Assembly (NCBI GenBank): GCA_945869265.1
Contig: CAMBOI010000015.1
Location: forward strand, 1-63,108
Source of the DNA: an uncultured Prevotella sp.
GTDB lineage: Bacteria > Bacteroidota > Bacteroidia > Bacteroidales > Bacteroidaceae
Direction of reading: 5' to 3'
Length of the DNA: 63,108 nt
The notes under the pieces are model-generated. The model worked only from the letters and a program-made list of their open reading frames with translations, was not told the origin of the DNA and did no database searches. The translations under genes were made by a program, and so were the position numbers. Shown piece by piece: positions 16,890-25,015 of the stretch (the stretch's first letter is position 1; each line of letters opens with the position of its first letter).

Positions 16890-18056
16890 CAAATACATCG
16901 TCAGGCGAGCGTAGGCCCTTTGAGCTTCACGCTCGCTTGACAGCATTTTATCCACTGCGTCATAATAAGATGTCAGTGAGACGAGATTTTCCAATGTTGA
17001 CATCTCGCCGGCACGACATGACTTTTGCAGATTTTCCCTGTTGTCGGTTGACAACAAGGTTGACTTGATCTCGGATGCTGCCTTTATGAGTCCTTTTGTC
17101 AAGGCATATTCGCTTGAGAGAACACTCTTCAGACCCTCTATCGCTGCCGCGTGAATGGATTCGGCAGCAGCAACCTCTGCCTTGGCTTGTTTCACCTTTT
17201 TTCCTGCACTCCATAGGGGAAGGCTCATGCCAATGGTGACACCCTGATACTGTTCGCCTAAGGTCTTCTCGCTCATATATCCCAACGACAACTTGGGCAA
17301 CCAACCCTGTTGGGCTAATGCCAACTGGCGGCGTCCTAAGGTCATACCGTCGCGAGTCAAGGCAATTGTCGGAGATGAGGCGCATACCGTCTCAAACCAC
17401 TCGTCGAAATTTTCAGGAAGGGATATTGGTGAATAAACACTGTCGGTGACACTGATGTCGATACCGCCGTTGAGCACCTTGAGTTGTGCCAACACCGCAT
17501 CGCGCTCTGCCTTTGCCTGAATAAGGGCTGTGGAGGTGTTGGATAGTGTGAGGCGCATGTTGTTGTAGTCGATGATACTTATATCACCAGCCTCCAACTG
17601 CTTCTTTTGCATAGCTGACATCGCACTCGCATGTTCGCATCTGCGCTGCAGTTCGTTGATCAACGCATTATAATACACGGCATCCACATAACAGAGTCGT
17701 GCCTCAAGCAGAACATCCTGTCTTTTCACGAGATACTCATCGTCAGCCAAGGCATCCTTGCCCTTTGCCACCTTCGACTTGGTGCCGAAAACAGTGGTCA
17801 GGTCAATCGGTTGGCTCACACTGATATCATGCCTGTTGCCTATCGTTGTGGGATTACCCCACAGTCGGTTGTAACCCAATTCTAGGTCATCCATTACAAC
17901 CTCGGCATGATTAGCCGACTTGGTGGCATCCGCCGCTTTCTTATATGCTATGAGTTGCGCGTTATTTTGTTCCACCGACTTGAGCAGTGCGTCCATCGAC
18001 TGTCCGTTTGTTGACAATGCTGTCATCAAGGCAGCGAAAAGAAAACATCTCTTCAT
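16884..18056 (-). CDS. TolC-family outer-membrane efflux protein
   Basis: A 390-residue outer-membrane channel with a signal peptide (MKRCFLFAALMTALSTNGQ). Two repeated alpha-helical/beta units are visible, with typical segments LEARLCYVDAVYYNAL, SIIDYNNMRLTLSN and LPKLSLGYMSEKTLGEQYQGVTIGMSLPLW. I chose the Met at 18056, since upstream codons are not signal-like and the promoter at 18093-18123 would lie too close. It probably forms the outer-membrane part of the metal pump encoded at 11665-15972, inferred from proximity. Confidence 0.85.
   Translation of the reverse strand: MKRCFLFAALMTALSTNGQSMDALLKSVEQNNAQLIAYKKAADATKSANHAEVVMDDLELGYNRLWGNPTTIGNRHDISVSQPIDLTTVFGTKSKVAKGKDALADDEYLVKRQDVLLEARLCYVDAVYYNALINELQRRCEHASAMSAMQKKQLEAGDISIIDYNNMRLTLSNTSTALIQAKAERDAVLAQLKVLNGGIDISVTDSVYSPISLPENFDEWFETVCASSPTIALTRDGMTLGRRQLALAQQGWLPKLSLGYMSEKTLGEQYQGVTIGMSLPLWSAGKKVKQAKAEVAAAESIHAAAIEGLKSVLSSEYALTKGLIKAASEIKSTLLSTDNRENLQKSCRAGEMSTLENLVSLTSYYDAVDKMLSSEREAQRAYARLTMYLL
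16905..16936 (+). terminator. Possible nagB terminator inside the opposing gene
   Basis: GCGAGCGT (16905-16912) pairs with ACGCTCGC (16929-16936), 16 bases after the nagB stop codon and within the 3' end of the convergent TolC-like gene. There is no T run after it, so the call is weak. Confidence 0.3.
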
Positions 18057-18092
18057 CTTTAAAAAACTTAATTCAATTTTTCTATTTTTCTG

Positions 18093-18123
18093 CAAAGATA
18101 CCACAAAAGACCGAATTCCCCAA
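18093..18123 (-). promoter_or_regulatory. Promoter of the TolC-like gene
   Basis: On the minus strand TTG (18121-18123), 20 bases, TATCTTTG (18093-18100) followed by CA. Confidence 0.65.
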
Positions 18124-18173
18124 GACTATAAGCATAATATGTATATCATTTAATGTTTTTTTTATTAAAAATA

Positions 18174-18204
18174 TTGTGTATTTCGATTATTTTGTATAAA
18201 TTTG
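18174..18204 (+). promoter_or_regulatory. Promoter of the nucleotide-sugar dehydratase gene
   Basis: TTG at 18174-18176, 20 bases, TAAATTTG at 18197-18204 followed by CACC. Confidence 0.65.
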
Positions 18205-18260
18205 CACCCGATAAGCGATAAAATATCGTGAGTAGATTAGTACAACCACCATAATTTTTT

Positions 18261-20192
18261 ATGATAGTGAAGAAGATAAAGGAAATATCTATTGTGAATA
18301 AGTTAACCAACTGGTACTTTTCTCATGGGGCAATGCCTTATTGGGGTATACTTTTGATAGACTGTATAAACATCATCATATCTGGTATGTTTGCCGTTTA
18401 CCTTGTGATGGGGGGTGATATGTTTGTCGGTCACTTCTGGAATTATATTTTGACCTACGTATGCTGCATGCCTCTTATGGCTGTGGCGATGAAGGTATTC
18501 CACACTTATTCTGGAATAGTGCGTTATTCGTCATTCGTTGACCTTATGAGATGTGGCAGTGCTCTTATCCTTGGTTTTCTGTTAAACAATATATGGATGG
18601 CATTTGTTGATGACATCCATTTGATGGACATCACTTATAGAACACAACTCGTGGCTTGCGGTTTGGCGGTGCTGATAATGTGTGCATTGCGAATCTTCGT
18701 AAAATACATATACGACTTCTCTTTCGTTGCTGAGGAGGCTATTCCAGTGTTTATCTTCGGTGTGAAGGAGGGTGGTATCAGTCTTGCCAAGTCAATACGC
18801 AACGAGCATCCCTCTAGATATGTGGTGCGTGGATTTGTTACCGATGAAGAGAATATGACTGGCAAGTTCCTGTTGGGATGTAACGTGTATTATTGGGATC
18901 GCACTCTCATCAGAAACATGGAGCGAAAGGGTGTGCGCACGCTGTTTGTCAGTCCGATGCGTTCCGAGGCTTTCCGCGAGAATCAGGATTTGGTGGACAG
19001 TCTTTCTCAGGCTGGCGTGAAGATAATGATGATGCCCGAGGCTCAGAAGTGGGACGGCAAGAGCAAGATGATACACCTGCAGATGAGGGAGGTGGATATT
19101 GAGGACCTGCTGCCGCGCGACAAGATTGAGGTTGATATGGAGGCAATAGGCCGACTTCTGGAGAATAAGGTTATACTCATCACGGGAGCTGCTGGTTCGA
19201 TAGGTTCGGAGATGGTAAAGCAGATTGCACTCTTCAAACCCGAGAGACTGGTGCTTATCGACCAAGCCGAGACGCCTATGCACGACGTGCGTCTTTATAT
19301 GAAGAAGAATTATCCGTATATTGCATGCGACACTATCGTAACGAGCATCACCAATGCCGAGCGTATGGAGCGCATCTTCCGTATGCATCGACCTGATTAT
19401 GTGTTCCACGCTGCAGCATATAAGCATGTGCCGATGATGGAGGACAATCCATCGGAGGCTGTACAGAATAATATATATGGTACGCGCGTAATGGCTGACA
19501 TGGCAGTGAAATACCGCACAAAGAAGTTTGTGATGATCTCCACCGACAAGGCTGTGAATCCAACGAATGTGATGGGATGCTCAAAGCGTATATGCGAGAT
19601 ATACTGCCAGGCGCTCAACAAGGCTATCTTGGATGGCGAGGTTGAGGGTGTTACGCAGTTTGTCACCACACGATTCGGAAATGTCCTTGGTTCGAATGGC
19701 TCTGTTATACCACTGTTCAGACAGCAGATTGCCATGGGAGGCCCCGTGACTGTCACCCATCCCGACATCATCCGTTTCTTCATGCTCATTCCCGAGGCAT
19801 GCAAGTTGGTGCTCGAAGCGGGCACTATGGGCAAGGGTGGTGAGATCTTCGTCTTTGATATGGGCAAGCCTGTGCGCATAGCCGACTTGGCAAAGCGCAT
19901 GATAGCCCTTTCGGGTGTCCATGGTGTGGATATCAAGTATGTGGGCTTGCGCGATGGTGAGAAACTATATGAGGAGGTGCTCAATGACGCCGAGGCTACA
20001 GTGCCCACCATCCATCCCAAAATCAAGATTGCCAAGGTGAGAAAGTATCCTTATGATCTTGCAAAGCAGAATGAGGAAGAGCTATTGAAGTTATCATATA
20101 CTTTCGACGATATGGCAATAGTGAGAAAGATGAAGGAGATTGTTCCGGAATACAAGTCGCAACAATCCAAATACAAGGCGTTGGATTACTAA
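18261..20192 (+). CDS. Membrane-bound nucleotide-sugar epimerase/dehydratase (CapD/WbpM/PglF family)
   Basis: A 643-residue inner-membrane enzyme. Residues of about 20-170 hold four transmembrane helices. Then comes a first Rossmann-like domain (VFIFGVKEGG) and the catalytic SDR domain from about 300 (VILITGAAGSIGSEM, NAD-binding). AAYKHVPMMEDNP and STDKAVNPTNVMGCSKR follow as in the 4,6-dehydratase family. Such enzymes act on UDP-GlcNAc to start synthesis of diamino- or deoxy-sugars for capsule, O-antigen or glycoprotein glycans. It stands alone with a strong promoter and terminator. Confidence 0.9.
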   Translation: MIVKKIKEISIVNKLTNWYFSHGAMPYWGILLIDCINIIISGMFAVYLVMGGDMFVGHFWNYILTYVCCMPLMAVAMKVFHTYSGIVRYSSFVDLMRCGSALILGFLLNNIWMAFVDDIHLMDITYRTQLVACGLAVLIMCALRIFVKYIYDFSFVAEEAIPVFIFGVKEGGISLAKSIRNEHPSRYVVRGFVTDEENMTGKFLLGCNVYYWDRTLIRNMERKGVRTLFVSPMRSEAFRENQDLVDSLSQAGVKIMMMPEAQKWDGKSKMIHLQMREVDIEDLLPRDKIEVDMEAIGRLLENKVILITGAAGSIGSEMVKQIALFKPERLVLIDQAETPMHDVRLYMKKNYPYIACDTIVTSITNAERMERIFRMHRPDYVFHAAAYKHVPMMEDNPSEAVQNNIYGTRVMADMAVKYRTKKFVMISTDKAVNPTNVMGCSKRICEIYCQALNKAILDGEVEGVTQFVTTRFGNVLGSNGSVIPLFRQQIAMGGPVTVTHPDIIRFFMLIPEACKLVLEAGTMGKGGEIFVFDMGKPVRIADLAKRMIALSGVHGVDIKYVGLRDGEKLYEEVLNDAEATVPTIHPKIKIAKVRKYPYDLAKQNEEELLKLSYTFDDMAIVRKMKEIVPEYKSQQSKYKALDY

Positions 20193-20197
20193 ACAAT

Positions 20198-20225
20198 AAG
20201 CCTCGGCATTTTGCCGAGGCTTTAT
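20198..20225 (+). terminator. Bidirectional terminator
   Basis: An eleven-base-pair stem AAGCCTCGGCA/TGCCGAGGCTT with a TTT loop (20198-20222), just after the dehydratase stop codon. It may also serve the LUD-cydBA transcript coming from the right. Confidence 0.8.
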
Positions 20226-20278
20226 CATAAACCCTGCGAGGGCGACATATCATAGGATAGGGTGTAAGCCCTATCAAA

Positions 20279-20914
20279 TTAATATCCGATACTTTCACCC
20301 ACGAGAATCACCTTGTGCTTGCCTTTGGGCGAATGGCGAAGGTAGTGGATATAGTTGCATATACAATCGTCGGAGAGACAGTTGTGGCACACACCATCGA
20401 GTTTGCAGGGCGTCTGTATGTCAAAGCGTGCGGTATTTACCGGAGCTGCAAGTGAGCGTGCGCGTGCCAAGGCTGCATCTACGTTCTGGGTGAGCTTGTT
20501 CATTCCAATCACAAAAATGACGTTGCGTGGCCCGAAGGTGATAGCAGCAACACGGTTGCCTGTGCCGTCGATATTTACTATCACACCGTCCTCGGTGATG
20601 GCATTGGCACTACTGAGATAGTAGTCGCACGAGAATGCCTTGAGGTAAATCTCTGTAGCGGCAGCACGGTCGGGAGCCTTGTCGCGATCATACACCTCAT
20701 ATTTGCCTGCATCGGCAAGTGCGGCAGGAATACCGATGTCGCGTATAGACATCGAACCGCCCCATGTCACACTGCTACCCTGTGGAATCATTTCAAGCAC
20801 TTTTTCTACAGCCTCACGGGCTGTCGGGCAATAACATGCCTCTATGTTGCGGCGGGCAAGATTCTTGATCACCTTGCCCGCTGCTTTCTCATTACGGATT
20901 TCAATAGGACTCAT
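20279..20914 (-). CDS. LUD-domain (LutC-like) protein
   Basis: A 211-residue protein of the LUD (DUF162) family, related to LutC of lactate utilisation. It has SSVTWGGSMSIRDIGI, YLSSANAITEDGVIVNIDGTGNR and FGPRNVIFVIGMNK, all conserved in the family. A C-terminal cysteine cluster CKLDGVCHNCLSDDCIC could bind metal or an iron-sulphur cluster. I chose ATG 20914, which has AGGAG ten bases upstream, over a TTG at 20923. The start overlaps the cydB stop by 14 bases, so translation is probably coupled. Substrate unknown; lutA and lutB are not present. Confidence 0.82.
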   Translation of the reverse strand: MSPIEIRNEKAAGKVIKNLARRNIEACYCPTAREAVEKVLEMIPQGSSVTWGGSMSIRDIGIPAALADAGKYEVYDRDKAPDRAAATEIYLKAFSCDYYLSSANAITEDGVIVNIDGTGNRVAAITFGPRNVIFVIGMNKLTQNVDAALARARSLAAPVNTARFDIQTPCKLDGVCHNCLSDDCICNYIHYLRHSPKGKHKVILVGESIGY

Positions 20915-22046
20915 CTGTTGCAATCTCCTGTTTATCTAATTTCTTCTTGTCAATGCTATACCATGCATATACGATATATGCCAATACGAATGGTATGAGG
21001 ATGCTTACCACTGCCATAGTGCTGAGAGTGAAATAGCTGCTGCAACTGTTGGCAATAGTGAGCGAGCTCTGCAGGTCGGCATTCGAGGGATAGTAGGCTG
21101 TGTTGTTCCATCCGGCGCTCAGAAGTAGGGCAAGGACGGTGAGAACACTGCCGATACCCACGGGCCATATACCACAGATGTAGGTCTTGCTCACCACAGT
21201 GCGAATGATGCCATAGAGAACAAGTGCTACACCAGCGAGAAGCACTACCGAGAGATACCACATGTCGATGAAGTTGTGCAGATACTTGTAGGGCTCCATC
21301 ATGATGACTCCTGATGTGGGGTCGTAGGCATAGCCGTCCTTGACGAGGGTGCGCACGAGGAATGCCACGAAGAGCACCACAAACGGAACGGCGGCACCAA
21401 TGAGGCGCACGCTACCCCTTGAACGGATATTCTCGTCGTCAACATTGTTCATCACATATAATATTCCGAGGATGCGTGCGAGGAAGAAGACGGCAAAACC
21501 GAGGACGAGATTCCATGGGTCGAGTAGGGCGTCGAGTCCATGGGACGCATTAGCCCAACTGCTGATTACGGGAGATGCGAATCCATCCACGAGGTTGTTC
21601 TTGGCAACGATGAAGTTACTGCCGTTGAAGAATGTAGCCACGGCACCGCCTAAGAGCAGTGGACCGAGGATGCCGTTGATGACAAGAAACCATTGGAAGG
21701 TGCGAGTGCCAAGCAGGTTGCCTAATTTGTTCTGGAACTCATAGCTCACTGCCTGCAATACAAAGCTGAAGAGAATGAGCATCCACAACCAGTAGGCACC
21801 ACCAAAACTGGTGCTATAGAATAGTGGGAAAGAGGCAAAGAAGGCTCCGCCGAAGGTCACCAATGTGGTGAAGGTGAACTCCCATTTCCTTCCTGTACTG
21901 TTGACGATAAGGCGTCGCTCCTCCTCATTGCTGCCGAGTGAGAAGACCAGTGAGTTGGCTCCCTGCACGAAGAGCAGGAAAACCAGCAGGGCTCCAAGAA
22001 GTGATACGAGGAACCACCAATATTGTTGTAATATAGTATAATCCAT
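20901..22046 (-). CDS. cydB: Cytochrome bd ubiquinol oxidase subunit II
   Basis: A 381-residue integral membrane subunit, starting MDYTILQQYWWFLVSLLG. The ATG at 22046 is preferred over a TTG three codons upstream. Hydrophobic segments match the nine-helix CydB fold, with FLLFVQGANSL in helix I and GRKWEFTFTTLVTFGGAFFASFP in the helix II region. With CydA it reduces oxygen to water using quinol electrons without pumping protons. In an anaerobe this mainly removes trace oxygen. Confidence 0.93.
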   Translation of the reverse strand: MDYTILQQYWWFLVSLLGALLVFLLFVQGANSLVFSLGSNEEERRLIVNSTGRKWEFTFTTLVTFGGAFFASFPLFYSTSFGGAYWLWMLILFSFVLQAVSYEFQNKLGNLLGTRTFQWFLVINGILGPLLLGGAVATFFNGSNFIVAKNNLVDGFASPVISSWANASHGLDALLDPWNLVLGFAVFFLARILGILYVMNNVDDENIRSRGSVRLIGAAVPFVVLFVAFLVRTLVKDGYAYDPTSGVIMMEPYKYLHNFIDMWYLSVVLLAGVALVLYGIIRTVVSKTYICGIWPVGIGSVLTVLALLLSAGWNNTAYYPSNADLQSSLTIANSCSSYFTLSTMAVVSILIPFVLAYIVYAWYSIDKKKLDKQEIATDESY

Positions 22047-22086
22047 ACTTGCCAAAAATTATAATTTTGAAATAATCTTTAATCCT

Positions 22087-23613
22087 TTAATTTTTCTCTT
22101 CCGGTCCCTGTTTGATAGCTTTTATAAGTATGCTTATCTCCACTGCCAAGAGGGTGGTGAAGAGTGCAAGGAAGATGAAGAAGGTGAGCATTACACTTGA
22201 GCTGCCGATGTTGCTCACGCCCACCCATGTAGGCATCATATCCTGGATAGCCCAAGGCTGGCGTCCGAATTCAGCAACAAGCCAACCCGACTCACTGCAT
22301 ATATATCCCAATGGCAATAGGGCAATAGCAGCAATGTGGAGCAAGCGCAGTTTGGGGCATGCCACATCCTTGCGCCATGAGATGAATGTCATAACAGCGA
22401 AGAAGAGTAGGAACAGAGTACCTAATCCCACCATCACGCGGAAGGCATAGAAGCAAAGTGGGATGTAGGGCACGAGGTCGGCCTTGTCCTTGATATATCC
22501 ATATCCGAAGTATGGCATGTTCTCCTGTATGTCCTTTACGAGTTGCGCCTTTCTCTCGGGCGTCACATCCTTCTGGCGATATTCCTTGAGAGCCGAGATG
22601 GCAATCTTTCCGCGTCTTATCTTCTCGTCGCTATCCTTGAGCAAGTCGTTCACACCAGGCACATATCCGTTTATGTCGCGTGTGGCGAGGAAGGAGAGAG
22701 CGTAGGGGATTTCTATCTTCAGTGGCGCTTCCTCGTGGGAGGCATAGTCGGGCTGCTCGAAGGGATTAACCAGGGCGATGGCGGTGAGTCCCTGCTTCTC
22801 CCCTCCGTCATACAGAGCCTCCATGGCAGCAAGTTTCATCGGTTGCACCTGTGCCACCATATATGCAGAGTGGTCACCGGTGTGCAGGGCGAGAAGCGAT
22901 GCCATAAGTCCTACGGCAGAACCGATCTTGATGCTCTTTGTGGCAAGTTCGGTGTGGCGCTTCTTGAGCAGATACCAGCAGCTTACGGCAAGGACGAAGA
23001 TGGCACCGATAATCCACGATGATATCACCGTGTGGCAGAACTTGTCGATGGCGAATGGCGAGAGAGCCACTTCGGCAAACGATGCCATCTCGTTGCGCAT
23101 GGTGTCGGGATTGAATGTGCAGCCCACGGGATACTGCATCCATGAGTTGGCAACGAGAATCCACCATGCCGAGAACGTCGCACCAATACCGGTGAGCCAT
23201 GTGGCGGCGAGATGGAATCCTCGCGACACCTTCTTCCAACCGAAGAACATCACTGCCACAAAGGTGGATTCCATAAAGAAAGCCACAATACCCTCGATGG
23301 CAAGCGGAGCTCCGAAGATGTCGCCCACAAACCATGAGTAGTTGCTCCAGTTGGTGCCAAACTCAAACTCGAGTATGATACCCGTGGCAACACCCATTGC
23401 GAAGTTAATACCGAAGAGTTTCTGCCAGAACTGTGCAGCCTCTTTCCAAAACTCCTTGCCGGTGCGATACCAGCAAGTCTCGATAATGCCCATGATGAGG
23501 GCGAGTCCCAGTGTGAGAGGGACAAAGAGCCAGTGATAGATGGCGGTGAGAGCGAATTGCGCCCTTGCCCAGTCTATCGCCGCGGCGTCGATGTTTAGAA
23601 ATGTTTCTGTCAT
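22087..23613 (-). CDS. cydA: Cytochrome bd ubiquinol oxidase subunit I
   Basis: A 508-residue quinol-oxidising subunit. Heme ligands expected for the family are visible: His in AIYHWLFVPLTLG near the N-terminus and His in DKFCHTVISSWIIGA. The GRQPWAI signature is near residue 435. The quinol loop (about 285-345, with NDLLKDSDEKIRRGK) is of ordinary length. The operon order DUF4492, cydA, cydB is standard in Bacteroidetes. Confidence 0.95.
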   Translation of the reverse strand: MTETFLNIDAAAIDWARAQFALTAIYHWLFVPLTLGLALIMGIIETCWYRTGKEFWKEAAQFWQKLFGINFAMGVATGIILEFEFGTNWSNYSWFVGDIFGAPLAIEGIVAFFMESTFVAVMFFGWKKVSRGFHLAATWLTGIGATFSAWWILVANSWMQYPVGCTFNPDTMRNEMASFAEVALSPFAIDKFCHTVISSWIIGAIFVLAVSCWYLLKKRHTELATKSIKIGSAVGLMASLLALHTGDHSAYMVAQVQPMKLAAMEALYDGGEKQGLTAIALVNPFEQPDYASHEEAPLKIEIPYALSFLATRDINGYVPGVNDLLKDSDEKIRRGKIAISALKEYRQKDVTPERKAQLVKDIQENMPYFGYGYIKDKADLVPYIPLCFYAFRVMVGLGTLFLLFFAVMTFISWRKDVACPKLRLLHIAAIALLPLGYICSESGWLVAEFGRQPWAIQDMMPTWVGVSNIGSSSVMLTFFIFLALFTTLLAVEISILIKAIKQGPEEKN

Positions 23614-23646
23614 GCTATTTATGTTTTATTCTAATGTTTTTTTTAA

Positions 23647-23702
23647 TTAGGAATTAGGAATTAAATGCATTCTTCATTATTCATTTTTCATTCTTCATTT
23701 AA
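23647..23702 (+). repeat. Short-unit repeat in the DUF4492-cydA spacer
   Basis: TTAGGAATTAGGAATTA is followed by ATTCTTCATT-type units, the reverse of the GAAGAATGAA unit. The stretch runs into the 3' end of the small DUF4492 gene. Confidence 0.7.
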
Positions 23703-23897
23703 CATCTCCCCCGCCACAAATTCCGCCTTGTCGCCATTGGGTGCATGCTCCGCGAGGAAGTCGGGGAAGAAGAACACCTTGAGCACTGCGAAGATGATAA
23801 TCAACTTGATGATGATAATCGTCCATAGCGTGCGTCCGATTTTCATATTACGAAAACCATCGGCATAGAGGTCATATATTCGGTATAATTGTTTCAT
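23688..23897 (-). CDS. DUF4492 small membrane protein
   Basis: A 69-residue protein with one transmembrane helix (about residues 23-45). The opening LYRIYDLYADGFRNMKIGRTLWTI is typical of DUF4492. Genes of this family lie directly upstream of cydA in Bacteroidetes, so the product is probably an accessory of cytochrome bd, comparable in position though not in sequence to CydX. The tail beyond residue 55 is read through the GAAGAATGAA-type repeat. Confidence 0.85.
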   Translation of the reverse strand: MKQLYRIYDLYADGFRNMKIGRTLWTIIIIKLIIIFAVLKVFFFPDFLAEHAPNGDKAEFVAGEMLNEE

Positions 23898-23901
23898 GCT
23901 G

Positions 23902-23930
23902 CAAATCTAATAAAAAAAATCGAATTACAA
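23902..23930 (-). promoter_or_regulatory. Promoter of the DUF4492-cydAB-LUD operon
   Basis: On the minus strand TTG (23928-23930), 18 bases, TAGATTTG (23902-23909) followed by CAGC, very close to the DUF4492 start codon. Confidence 0.55.
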
Positions 23931-24032
23931 TAAGAATATTTGCTTTTTTTGTATTTTTAAATATAAAATTGTTCCTTTTTTCCATAATATTCCTAAAAAA
24001 TGAGGTCGGACGGCAAATCTCGCTCGTTATTT

Positions 24033-24064
24033 TTTGGGCATTTCAACGAAATTCTGTAATTTTG
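24033..24064 (+). promoter_or_regulatory. Promoter of the coiled-coil/TolC/HlyD/ABC operon
   Basis: TTTG at 24033-24036, 20 bases, TAATTTTG at 24057-24064 followed by CA. Confidence 0.75.
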
Positions 24065-24122
24065 CAATCGAAATTGAATTAATTCTATTAATTATATAAG
24101 GTATAGGTATTAAGGTTGAGAA

Positions 24123-24998
24123 ATGAACAAGAATTTGACTTATGTGCTTGTGGCAGTCATTGTGCTGCTTATGGCAGGAGCTGGTTATCTGTTTTTCAGT
24201 CTGAATCAGCAGAAGCAGGCGAATCAAGAGATGCAGGAACTGGCTGAACTCGACAAGAAAGAGATGGAGAACGAGTACGAGCAGTTTGCACGCCAATATA
24301 GCGAGATGAAAACTCAGATCAACAACGACTCCATCGTGGCTCAGCTCACTCAGGAGCAGATGAAGACTCAACAACTCCTTCAGGAACTCAAGCGTGTGAA
24401 AAGCAGCGACGCCAGGGAGATTGCACGTCTTAAGAAGGAACTCGCCACGATGAGGGCTGTGCTAAGGTCGTATGTCATGCAGATCGACTCGCTCAACAGA
24501 ATCAACGAAAACCTCACTGCTGAGAACACTCGCATGAAAGGGCAATATGCCGAGGCTACACGTCAGATTGAGGGTCTGAGCTCCGAGAAGGCCAGTCTGT
24601 CGGAGAAGGTGGCTATAGCTGCACAGTTGGATGCCACTGCCATCAATATGACCCCATTCAAGAAGGGAGGCAAGAAACTCAAGAGAATGAAGGACTGCAA
24701 GAGCATACGTGTGGATTTTACTGTAGCAAAGAACGTTACGGCATCTAATGGTATGCGCACCTTCTATGTGAGAATCACCAAGCCCAACGGACAGGCCATA
24801 GATGACGGTGCGTCGTTCAACTACGAGAACCGCACACTCAAATCCACAATGAGCAAACAGGTGGAATACACAGGCGAGGCGCTGTCCATGTCGTTGTATT
24901 ATAATGGCAATCAGGTGTATGAACCAGGAACTTATATCGTGAGTATCTTTGCCGATGGTCACATGATCGGAAGCAGGAGCTTTACGTTTGAGAAATGA
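24123..24998 (+). CDS. Membrane-anchored coiled-coil protein, unknown function
   Basis: A 291-residue protein I cannot assign to a named family. It has a short cytoplasmic start, one transmembrane helix (about 7-26), and a long coiled coil (about 30-175, heptads rich in Gln, Glu, Lys, Leu). A beta-rich C-terminal domain (about 190-291) follows: FTVAKNVTASNGMRTFYVRI, then PGTYIVSIFADG near the end. The topology suggests an anchored protein reaching into the periplasm. It leads an operon with TolC, HlyD and two ABC-2 permeases (17-base gap to TolC), so it may be a pump accessory. Confidence 0.7.
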   Translation: MNKNLTYVLVAVIVLLMAGAGYLFFSLNQQKQANQEMQELAELDKKEMENEYEQFARQYSEMKTQINNDSIVAQLTQEQMKTQQLLQELKRVKSSDAREIARLKKELATMRAVLRSYVMQIDSLNRINENLTAENTRMKGQYAEATRQIEGLSSEKASLSEKVAIAAQLDATAINMTPFKKGGKKLKRMKDCKSIRVDFTVAKNVTASNGMRTFYVRITKPNGQAIDDGASFNYENRTLKSTMSKQVEYTGEALSMSLYYNGNQVYEPGTYIVSIFADGHMIGSRSFTFEK

Positions 24999-25015
24999 GT
25001 AATGAGGAATTAGGG

